Of a stretch of 64,000 bases of DNA, positions 1 through 8,282 are shown one piece after another; position 1 is the stretch's first letter; each line of letters begins with the position of its first letter. The notes below the pieces were generated by a model, which ran no database searches, was not told the DNA's origin, and was given only the letters and a program-made list of their open reading frames with translations. The position numbers and the translations under genes are program-made. Source of the DNA: Prochlorococcus sp. AG-388-D03 (GTDB taxonomy: Bacteria > Cyanobacteriota > Cyanobacteriia > PCC-6307 > Cyanobiaceae); assembly GCA_003279875.1 (NCBI GenBank), contig QCGN01000003.1, positions 1-64,000 of the forward strand, written 5' to 3'.

Positions 1-171
1 AATTAAATCCTTCTTTTGATATTTAAGTATTAAATCTACTAATGCATTCTTAGTTTTTCGACTATATAAATTTACCGATAAATTCTTTGCTTCAAGACGT
101 AGTTCTCTTAGGGTTAATTTGAGTAATTGATCTTTTTTTCTTTTCACATAATCTATTTGATTTACAATCAT
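1..171 (-). CDS. Hypothetical protein, N-terminal part, truncated by window edge (MIVNQIDYVKRKKDQLLKLTLRELRLEAKNLSVNLYSRKTKNALVDLIL...)
   Basis: Open reading frame from ATG at complement(169..171) to the window edge; SAP/Rho-N-like helical character is only an impression. Confidence 0.5.
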   Translation of the reverse strand, partial: MIVNQIDYVKRKKDQLLKLTLRELRLEAKNLSVNLYSRKTKNALVDLILKYQKKDLI

Positions 172-299
172 TTTTTTTAAACTCCTTATGAAAATTGCAT
201 AAAATTTATGGAAAAAAATTAAATGAACTTATGACTTACTCAGCTACAAATTCTCTATCAGATTTTGGTATCTCCTAATTATGATTTAATGAGTTTTAT

Positions 300-840
300 T
301 AAAGGTTAACCTTCATTCCTTTAAGTTTTTTACACCCATAGTCCACCGCTTTTTTGAGTTTGAATTAGATGCCAAATCAATCTCGCTAAGAGATAAAAAA
401 AAATTAGTTTTGTTTGTATTAAAGCAAATAAAGAGAGATTGACTCCCGCCTTTAGGAAACAATCTCTTTCACTTAGTTATGTGAAGGAATAAATTACAAC
501 TCACCTAAATCATTGATCCTTGCTGTGAATTTAGTTTGCTGCTTAAACCAATCTAATACTCTTCTCTGGTGGACTTTCGATCATTTCTAATCCCTCCTTA
601 CGATTAATAGGAATTTAGTACGAATAATTACTTTTGTATATCAGTGAATATGCTGATTTATTTAAAACTTAGTATTAAAAGAAATTCCTTATTTTAATTA
701 CTAATTAGGAGGAAAAAATTAAAATTCAAAAACCCCTTATTCTGTCCCAAAAGTAATTTAATGACTTACAAAACTACTCATAATTCTGATAAAAAAATAG
801 TTTCAAATAATTATATTCCTGAATACCTATAGAAAAATAC
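300..840 (+). repeat. Direct repeat copy 1, decayed, with internal deletion relative to copy 2 at 10955-12004
   Basis: Shared blocks: CTTCATTCCTTT..., AGAGATTG...CCTTTAGGAAACAATCTCTTTCACTTAGTTATG, GGACTNTCGATCATTTCTAATCCCTCCTT, AAATTCCTTATTTTNATTACTAATTAGGAGGAAAAAAT. Confidence 0.85.
432..469 (+). ncRNA. Hairpin in repeat copy 1 with loop ACTCCCGCCTTTAGGAAA; possible small RNA or terminator
   Basis: AGAGATTG / CAATCTCT stem; same loop core CCTTTAGGAAA in copy 2. Confidence 0.4.
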
Positions 841-988
841 TTCAAAAATTCAAAAAATTTTATTAAAAATCATTTTAATAAGGATTTTTAATAATTAATT
901 TAAGTCACTCAAATTCAACCTACCTACTGGGGTCAACAACCTTGCAAATATGTCGTATATATGAGTACTTACAAATTTCTGCTAAAAA

Positions 989-1231
989 TCAAGAGGCTCT
1001 CTTAAAAAAGTTTTTCCTATTTCTATCACTCATCTTATTATATCTTTGGTTTATTTCTGATATAAAAGCCCTAGATTTTATTGCCTTTTCAATTTTTTCT
1101 TTCCGTAGTTTTAGATCTCTCACTTCCTCTATTGACATTAGATTATTCTTTCCTTTGCAATTGAAAAGATTTAAAAGTGATTTAAAAGGATTTTCCATGT
1201 ACCAAATTAACAACATCAAGGGATATAGCAA
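989..1231 (-). CDS. Hypothetical basic/helical protein, probable start at internal MENPFKSLLNLF
   Basis: ORF track; amphipathic charged C-terminus looks more protein-like than the overlapping + strand ORF. Confidence 0.4.
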   Translation of the reverse strand: MLYPLMLLIWYMENPFKSLLNLFNCKGKNNLMSIEEVRDLKLRKEKIEKAIKSRAFISEINQRYNKMSDRNRKNFFKRAS

Positions 1232-1555
1232 TAGAGAAAAATAGCTAAATTCAAAGGAAATAAGGATAGTTTAAGAACCACCAACGACTAACCCTTTTTA
1301 CTCCCAAGTCGAAAAAATTACTAGAAAAATGTAAGCAATGAAGTATCAAACTTTATTACCTAAGAGTCTTTGTTTTTTTAATATTAATGACTAATAAATA
1401 GTTCGTTATGATATCAATGTTTTGATTATTTAATATAGGAATTTTTTATATTGCAAATAAACTTCAAATAAGGTTATTTAGATCACTTACTAAATTCTCG
1501 TGGAGAAAGCTTTCGTAAATTTCTTTTACTGGTTACTGATGAGATCAATCCAATC

Positions 1556-1741
1556 TCATTTTGGTGAATCTTTGGTTCCAGTAAAAGTTCCTTCTAATTC
1601 AATTAAACCTTTTACAAAATAAGTATTTTCTACTTTGTTTTTATTCAACATAGAGTGCGAATCAGATGAAAGTAGATAATTAGTAAGAGACTGCCGTCCA
1701 ATTCTCAATGGAATCCTCATCCATCTCCTAATCTTTTTCAA
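1556..1741 (-). CDS. Hypothetical protein
   Basis: ORF only. Confidence 0.3.
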   Translation of the reverse strand: MKKIRRWMRIPLRIGRQSLTNYLLSSDSHSMLNKNKVENTYFVKGLIELEGTFTGTKDSPK

Positions 1742-1797
1742 TTTATATCAGCTGTCAATCGAATCAACTATAGAAGTGCAACTAGTAAGCTTTTTAT

Positions 1798-2157
1798 CTA
1801 TTCCCAACCATTTTCTGACTGTTGAATAATCCATTGTGAGAGAATCATATCTTCCCCTTCCTTTAATTTATGTTTATAACCTTTCATATAACCAATCCCC
1901 TCATTTGCAATTTTTGCTATTGAACCCACATCTGCTATTCCTCTCTTTTCAAGATCTTCAAGTTTTAATGATTTAGATCCTTTAAGAACAACCGATCCAC
2001 CTCTTACATGGCAGCCTGCACAAACATTTTTAAAAATTGTATCTCCACTTTTTACATCAGATGCTAAAAGATATCTACCTTGCAAAGAGTTTTGAAAAAT
2101 AATTATTAAAGTTATCAAAGGAAGTACAAATAGAAATTTAAATATTTTCATTTGCAT
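1798..2157 (-). CDS. Class I cytochrome c (cytochrome c6-like)
   Basis: Signal-like N-terminus, heme motif VCAGCH, C-terminal QWIIQQSENGW. Confidence 0.8.
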   Translation of the reverse strand: MQMKIFKFLFVLPLITLIIIFQNSLQGRYLLASDVKSGDTIFKNVCAGCHVRGGSVVLKGSKSLKLEDLEKRGIADVGSIAKIANEGIGYMKGYKHKLKEGEDMILSQWIIQQSENGWE

Positions 2158-2171
2158 TAGATCACCTAGAA

Positions 2172-2510
2172 TTAATTTAGCTTGTAACTAGTATTAATTG
2201 TTTTAACTATCGATTTTTTAGGATCTTTATTTGGATAACAATTAACAATTCTATATTTTCCTCCTTTTCTAGCAGTTTCAACAACTGTAAATTGAACAAA
2301 TTTATCTTTTTCAGTACTCGAAGAATCCTTAATTTCTACTTTAATGATTTCTTCATTTTTACTTTCAATTAATCTGGATTTGCCTCCACAAACAAGAAAA
2401 GCATTTTCTTTAGTTAAAGAAAATAATTTATTTTCATCAGTAATGGATAATTCATCTTTCGTACTACAAGAGGTAATAAAAAGTATAGTTAAAAATAAAA
2501 ACTTTTTCAA
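2172..2510 (-). CDS. Putative lipoprotein, hypothetical
   Basis: MKKFLFLTILFITSCST lipobox-like N-terminus. Confidence 0.55.
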   Translation of the reverse strand: MKKFLFLTILFITSCSTKDELSITDENKLFSLTKENAFLVCGGKSRLIESKNEEIIKVEIKDSSSTEKDKFVQFTVVETARKGGKYRIVNCYPNKDPKKSIVKTINTSYKLN

Positions 2511-2661
2511 AATATGTCGCTAAGAATTTTTTCTTATTTTATGATATCTCATATTTTTGTTTATAGTATCTCCTTTTTTTGAATCTGCCCATCCTAATCA
2601 AGGAATGATGCAAGCAAATTTTAATTAAAATATCTGAAGTTCATAAGATCATTTGATCTTT

Positions 2662-4692
2662 CTATGGTCTCCAATAATTTATCAATAGGAAATCAATTAA
2701 CTCTTTTGCAGATTTATCTGACAAGTGATTGTTGTCCCTAAAACACTCTAAATAAGAGTTCATATTTCTTCCACAACTCTTATCAAGAATTTCTAATGGA
2801 TTTACAAATATAATATTTGTAAATGAACCATCTTTGATTGAATTTGCGAGTATTTTATTTAGTTTCTTTGCGTTACCTGCTTCTTGTAGAAGGGTCTTTA
2901 GGGCGGGATCATATGGTCGGAACCATTCTTTGGTAAGTTCCATGTCATTGTTTCGATATGCACTTCCGATTATATAGATCAAAATTGATTTTTCATATGC
3001 TTTTTTTGATAGTCGATTCAATCCAGCCATGTATAGGTTTATTTTTGTTGAAGGATCTGATACACGGTTCTTATTTTTATTGAATATGTTGTGTCTTGTG
3101 TATTTAAGATTGTATCCACCAAGATGACTAAGATGATAATTGTAAATAATAATCGAGTCCCCAGCTTTTAGATCTTGCAAGATTTTATTTTCCGCATTTA
3201 TCAGAAACTTATTACATTCACGAGGAAAAATCCCAAAAGGTGGTAAAGGAAAGGGGCAGCCAGCATATGAATAATTAATGACTCGGAATCCTGAGTTAGT
3301 CAGAGTTTCTTCTGCGTTGAGAAGTGAGATTGCTTGACTGTCGCCTACAAACGCTAAAGTTCTTTGATTTCTTGATTGTCTGATGACTGGATATTTGCAT
3401 TCGCTGAAAAGTAATTTTAATTGTTCTGAAGAGAAGTTTTTATGTCCAATACATTTTTCCCAAGTCAGAGAAGACTTACCTAGTCTGAGTTGTGTAAAAT
3501 CTTCTCGATTAGTAGAAATAATTTTTTTGCCAGCATAAAGTTTGCCTTTCAGAGGTCTCTCAAGTGCAATGAGAAAACTAGAAAGGACAACTATAACTCC
3601 TCCTCCTAAGATAAGTATCTTCCATCGTTCACCTAACCATTCTCCCTTAAGAACTGGCGTTTCAATATATCGATAAGAAGTAATTGCTAAACAAAGTATC
3701 AGAACAATTTGGAAAGGAACTGACCACCAATGAATACCAATCGTCCATCGACTGATTGAAAGAACTCCCCAATGCCATAGATAAAGTGAATATGATATAT
3801 CACCTATATAAACGACTTTAGGATGAGTAAAAAATTTGTATGCTCTTCTTTGTTTCTGCAAGCATGCGATAAGAACAGATGATAATAAAATTACAGCAAC
3901 TCTCGACGCTGTTGCCCAAGATATAGGAAAATACATTACGCCTAAAATCAAAGCAAGTACAAAAAGCGGTTCCACCTTCTCAAGAAAGTGTTCAAAAGAT
4001 TTTACTTTCTGACAACAAATAAAGAGCAAACATCCTGAGGCCATTTCCCAAAACCTTGTTTGCATTTGTAAAAAGGCTGCTTCTTGGTTTATTGGATAGA
4101 GATATAGAAATCCAATAAAAGATACAATTCCTAGTCCTCCAACTGTAAGAAATAAATTACGAGTACCATTCTTAGTTTGACGTCCAAATCCAGAAAACCA
4201 AATGATATATGGGAATAGGATATAGAATTGCTCTCCAACTCCTAGAGACCATGTATGTGCGAAAACATTCAATTCTGTTAATTTTGCAAAATAATCCTGT
4301 GAATATTGAAGCAGGTAAAGATTTGATAATCCAAACAACGAAGTCAAACCTGTTCTCAGGTTTATAATTGGTTTTGGATTGAATAAGCAGATTGCAATGC
4401 TCATAATCAAAACAAAAAATGATAGTGCTGGTAATAATCGCTTTATTCTTCTTTCATAAAATCCACTGATGAAATCTTCGAAGTTTTTACTGGGTCTTTG
4501 ATAAAGAGATGATGTTATGACGAATCCTGAAATAACAAAAAAGATATCAATCCCAAGGTATCCATTTGGCAGTATTTCTTTATTGAAATGATTTATGATC
4601 ACAGCGACTATTGCAAATGCCTTAAGACCATTTATCTCTGGACGATAGAGACTTTTTATAGTTGATTTATTTTGTGTAAATTTCACTAGCAA
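2662..4692 (-). CDS. OafA-like acyltransferase 3 with C-terminal SGNH domain
   Basis: YRPEINGLKAFAIVAVIINHFN...GYLGIDIFFVISGFVIT; multiple TM helices; C-terminal FVGDSQAISLL...DNNHLSDKSAKEL. Confidence 0.9.
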   Translation of the reverse strand: MLVKFTQNKSTIKSLYRPEINGLKAFAIVAVIINHFNKEILPNGYLGIDIFFVISGFVITSSLYQRPSKNFEDFISGFYERRIKRLLPALSFFVLIMSIAICLFNPKPIINLRTGLTSLFGLSNLYLLQYSQDYFAKLTELNVFAHTWSLGVGEQFYILFPYIIWFSGFGRQTKNGTRNLFLTVGGLGIVSFIGFLYLYPINQEAAFLQMQTRFWEMASGCLLFICCQKVKSFEHFLEKVEPLFVLALILGVMYFPISWATASRVAVILLSSVLIACLQKQRRAYKFFTHPKVVYIGDISYSLYLWHWGVLSISRWTIGIHWWSVPFQIVLILCLAITSYRYIETPVLKGEWLGERWKILILGGGVIVVLSSFLIALERPLKGKLYAGKKIISTNREDFTQLRLGKSSLTWEKCIGHKNFSSEQLKLLFSECKYPVIRQSRNQRTLAFVGDSQAISLLNAEETLTNSGFRVINYSYAGCPFPLPPFGIFPRECNKFLINAENKILQDLKAGDSIIIYNYHLSHLGGYNLKYTRHNIFNKNKNRVSDPSTKINLYMAGLNRLSKKAYEKSILIYIIGSAYRNNDMELTKEWFRPYDPALKTLLQEAGNAKKLNKILANSIKDGSFTNIIFVNPLEILDKSCGRNMNSYLECFRDNNHLSDKSAKELIDFLLINYWRP

Positions 4693-4718
4693 ATCTCCAT
4701 AAATCTTGAGAATTTATT

Positions 4719-4900
4719 TTATTTATTAGAGAATAAGTCATAAAGAAATCCTGAAACCACTAAAAAATGTCTACACCAATATAACCACTACTAAAAAATG
4801 TAAAATTTAAATGACCTAAAATAATTACCAATACTGCAATAGCTTTTATTATTTCTATTTTTTTTCTGTAGAAATCTTTTGATATGATATTGAAATTCAA
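4719..4900 (-). pseudogene. Frameshifted, truncated N-terminal remnant of an acyltransferase 3 gene
   Basis: Minus strand gives YRKKIEIIKAIAVLVIILGHLNFTFFSSGYIGVDIF*, then in the shifted frame VVSGFLYDLFSNK; aligns with the N-terminus of the 2662-4692 protein. Confidence 0.75.
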
Positions 4901-5019
4901 TTTTTATAGTTAAATTTTAATTAACTTTATGATAAATCATATAAAGATTTATTCCTAATTTAATTTATAATGAGATATTTAAAGAAGAAATTAAAAAATT
5001 TATCAATTAAAATTATTTT

Positions 5020-5169
5020 ATGAATAATAAATTTGAAAAGGGAAAGATATTAAAAACAACAATTTTGATTTTACCTGCGATTATTTTTATGTTATTAATA
5101 TCTTTTAATTCTTTAGGTAATAATCAAGAAAAAGATGAAAACCGCTTTGAATATAAAAACCCTAATTGA
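5020..5169 (+). CDS. Single-TM small protein, 49 aa
   Basis: MNNKFEKGKILKTTILILPAIIFMLLISFNSLGNNQEKDENRFEYKNPN. Confidence 0.45.
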   Translation: MNNKFEKGKILKTTILILPAIIFMLLISFNSLGNNQEKDENRFEYKNPN

Positions 5170-5272
5170 ATTTAATCAGCTTTGAAGCCATTATTTTTTT
5201 TTATAAATTTAAGGCTGTTATATTTGAAATTTTCTAGTTAAATATTTATTAGAAATCTTTTTAGAAATTACA

Positions 5273-6595
5273 TTGAAAAATATCTTTATTATATTCATTT
5301 TTGCTGTATTTTATTATTTCACAACCAATGAGAGTTTTTGGAAAGTTGGTTTGGTATTTGTAATATCTTTAATCTTATTAATGCTTTTATATTATTTTCA
5401 GAGGAAAAATTGTTCTTTTCAATACTTATTAGTAGTTTCTTTTTTACTCCTTTTACCATTAACTTGGACTACTCAATTTAAATTACTTTATTTACCTTTT
5501 GGATATCAATATATTTATATATCCTTAATTTCAAGCTTGATTTATATTGATTCAAAAAAATTATATTTAAAAAATTCGTTTAGAGAATTGTTACAAGGAT
5601 CATTTATTGCGTCAATTGCTCCTGGTTCTTATTTATCGGGACCTTCTGCAACTTTTAAAGAGATTAATAGTTTAGATAAAAGTTTTTTTGGATTACCAAT
5701 ATTTGGGAAGTTACAATTTTCAAATATAAAATTAGCTATATCTGGAGGCTTAAGAATATCTCTAGGTTTTTATCTAAATACTCTAGATCCTCATATATTA
5801 AATAATGATTTTTTATTAACTGAAAACTCAATAATATTTAAATTATTTATGATAATTTTATTTGGTTTCTTTAACTTTTGGAGATACTATTTATTATTTT
5901 CTGGTGCAAGTGATCTCGCCAAATCATTTTTATCAATATTTGATATTAGAGTAATTGATAACTTTAAGAATCCTGAAATAGCAATTTTTTATCATGAAAT
6001 TTGGAGTAAATGGCATTTGAATATTACTCAAAGAATAAGAGAATTTTTATATACTCCATTAACTCTATTTATTTTAAGGAATTTTAAATTAGTCAATAAT
6101 CAAGTAAAATTTTTATTATTTGAGGGACTTCCAGTTGCTGTTTTATTTGCAGTTTTAAGTTTATGGCATGGAGGAAAAAGTTTAGACTTTATATTCGCGG
6201 GATTCAGCACATTTTTTACACTGAGTTCTAGAGCATTAAGTCAAAATTTTTATTTTAAAGAAAAAGTAACTAATATCATTCTTGGCAGGGAATTCATTAG
6301 ATTTCTTAGTTTGTCATTGTTCGGGTTAGTTTTAGGGATATATGATTTTAGAAATCAATTACCAATTTTAGATAATGATATTTCAAGTCTTTTTTTATCC
6401 TTTTTAGTTTCAATTTTTATATATATTTATTATAGGTTAAAAATTATATTTCTTGAATTAAATGAAAATAGTGGCAAACTTAAATATTTAGAGATTGTTA
6501 TATGCTTAGTTGAAAGTATTGGGATTTTTTATATAAATTTATTTTTAGTATTAGATTTAAAGCAAATAAACGAATTTATTTATTTTGCTGGCTGA
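5273..6595 (+). CDS. MBOAT-family membrane O-acyltransferase (DltB/AlgI-like)
   Basis: Polytopic; WSKWHLNITQRIREFLYTPL and SLWHGGKSLDFIFAGF with the MBOAT histidine. Confidence 0.85.
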   Translation: MKNIFIIFIFAVFYYFTTNESFWKVGLVFVISLILLMLLYYFQRKNCSFQYLLVVSFLLLLPLTWTTQFKLLYLPFGYQYIYISLISSLIYIDSKKLYLKNSFRELLQGSFIASIAPGSYLSGPSATFKEINSLDKSFFGLPIFGKLQFSNIKLAISGGLRISLGFYLNTLDPHILNNDFLLTENSIIFKLFMIILFGFFNFWRYYLLFSGASDLAKSFLSIFDIRVIDNFKNPEIAIFYHEIWSKWHLNITQRIREFLYTPLTLFILRNFKLVNNQVKFLLFEGLPVAVLFAVLSLWHGGKSLDFIFAGFSTFFTLSSRALSQNFYFKEKVTNIILGREFIRFLSLSLFGLVLGIYDFRNQLPILDNDISSLFLSFLVSIFIYIYYRLKIIFLELNENSGKLKYLEIVICLVESIGIFYINLFLVLDLKQINEFIYFAG

Positions 6596-7871
6596 ATTCT
6601 GGTTTTAATAAATCACATTTAACACCCAATAAACCTTGACTGAATATATGGTTAGATATTTCTTTAGCAATTTCAAATGATCCATTATCTGTAAAATGTG
6701 AATCATCATAATAAAAATGAGAATTCATATGTTCTATTTTGAATAATTTTTCTTTAATTGCTGCTTTTAAAGATAGTGGTACAAAATTACCATTTATATT
6801 GTATTTTTTCTGCTCCTTGTTTAAAAAAGTTCTTAAATCTACTAAATTCAAACAACTATTTTTTGAGATTTGGTTTGTATAGGTATGATTGATATATTTC
6901 CATTTGTGATCTGATGAGCTGGAATTCTTTAAATCAGGTTGAATAAAAACAATATGTTTCCCACCTAAATCATTTATTACATTATTTATTAGAAATTGAT
7001 TATAAAAAAATGCTTTTGACTGCATATAAATAAACTCTTTATCATTTGTATTAAATTTTTTATCTCCAAAGATTTGATCATTTTTTTTATGGGAAATTAA
7101 TTCATTTAAATTCCCAAATAATTGTTGATATATTTTGCTTACTATAATTCTTAAATTATATTTAATATTAGATTCGATTTTTGTTAATTTTTCTAATTTT
7201 TTTTCTAAAATATTATATTGTTCTGGAGCATTTATTAATATAAATCTACCTTCTTTTGTTTTAAATAAGTTACTTTTACTGCTAAAATAAATATTATTAA
7301 TATCAGCAGTTCCTGTAAATGAAATTGATTTTACACTTTTGCAATGTAATTGATTCAAACTATACAAAGCATTAAAAATAGAAATTAATTCCTGTCTACT
7401 ATTCCAAGAGGGTATAGCTAAATTATAAATTAAATATTCATCGCCAATTATGTTGTGAAGTTGAGATGGAATTGTTTTATTATCTTTGGTAACTCCTACT
7501 CCAAATGTAGCTGAAGATCCAGTAAAGAAAATACATTTTTTTTTCCGATCAATAAATTTGTTATATGGGTTTTTTCTGAAATTATATTTATTTAATGATA
7601 AAACTGAACTCTCAGAGTTAAGGAAGTTGTTAGATCCTTTTTGTATAGAGAAATAGTAAGTTGGATTTATTTTAAGCCTGCTAGACTCTAAATAGGGATC
7701 GTAATTTTCTTCATAGTAGTTTATTTCTTGGAGTTTGTTATGAAAATCTGAATCTTTATTTTTTTTATAATTTATTTTTCCTAAATAAAAATTGACTCCT
7801 ACTAAAAGAGTAATTGCATAAAAAAATACAGTAGTAATTGCTCTAATTTTTGATATATTTTCTAATTTCAT
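6576..7871 (-). CDS. SGNH/GDSL-like membrane-anchored protein (DltD/AlgX-like role)
   Basis: N-terminal TM; FFTGSSATFGVGVTKDNKTIPSQL block I; C-terminal DDSHFTDNGSFEIAKEI. Confidence 0.75.
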   Translation of the reverse strand: MKLENISKIRAITTVFFYAITLLVGVNFYLGKINYKKNKDSDFHNKLQEINYYEENYDPYLESSRLKINPTYYFSIQKGSNNFLNSESSVLSLNKYNFRKNPYNKFIDRKKKCIFFTGSSATFGVGVTKDNKTIPSQLHNIIGDEYLIYNLAIPSWNSRQELISIFNALYSLNQLHCKSVKSISFTGTADINNIYFSSKSNLFKTKEGRFILINAPEQYNILEKKLEKLTKIESNIKYNLRIIVSKIYQQLFGNLNELISHKKNDQIFGDKKFNTNDKEFIYMQSKAFFYNQFLINNVINDLGGKHIVFIQPDLKNSSSSDHKWKYINHTYTNQISKNSCLNLVDLRTFLNKEQKKYNINGNFVPLSLKAAIKEKLFKIEHMNSHFYYDDSHFTDNGSFEIAKEISNHIFSQGLLGVKCDLLKPEFSQQNK

Positions 7872-7986
7872 TTATATAATTCTTTAAGTTATAGTTATTT
7901 TAATTTTATGATTTTACTGTAAGAAGTTGAAAGGTAAGAATTATTTAAAATGTTTTAATTCAAACTGATATAAATTTAAAAATTTA

Positions 7987-8238
7987 TTACATATATTTAT
8001 TCATCAATTTAACAAGATCACCAATGGTATTAAGATTTTGAATTTCATTTATAGGAAATTGAATTCCTAATTCTTCTTCTATAGTAAATAGAATTTGAAC
8101 ATGATTTAAGCTATCCCAACCTTCCACATCAGGTGCAGTCATATCCATTGATAAAGATATTTTTTCTTTTCTCAATATATTTGAAACGATTTTTTCAAGC
8201 AAGATTAATTCCTTAGACAAATCTTTTTCCCTTAACAC
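7987..8238 (-). CDS. Acyl carrier protein
   Basis: DVEGWDSLNHVQILFTIEEELGIQF with phosphopantetheine-site DSL. Confidence 0.9.
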   Translation of the reverse strand: MLREKDLSKELILLEKIVSNILRKEKISLSMDMTAPDVEGWDSLNHVQILFTIEEELGIQFPINEIQNLNTIGDLVKLMNKYM

Positions 8239-8282
8239 ATATCTAGGTTCATTATAATATCAATAAGGGTATTTAATCGCAA

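Noticed and set aside
942-1244. 100-aa + strand ORF MQICRIYEYLQISAKNQ...
   Set aside because: Antisense to the 989-1231 minus ORF, which has more protein-like composition; the Phe/Leu-rich reading is typical of AT-rich antisense.
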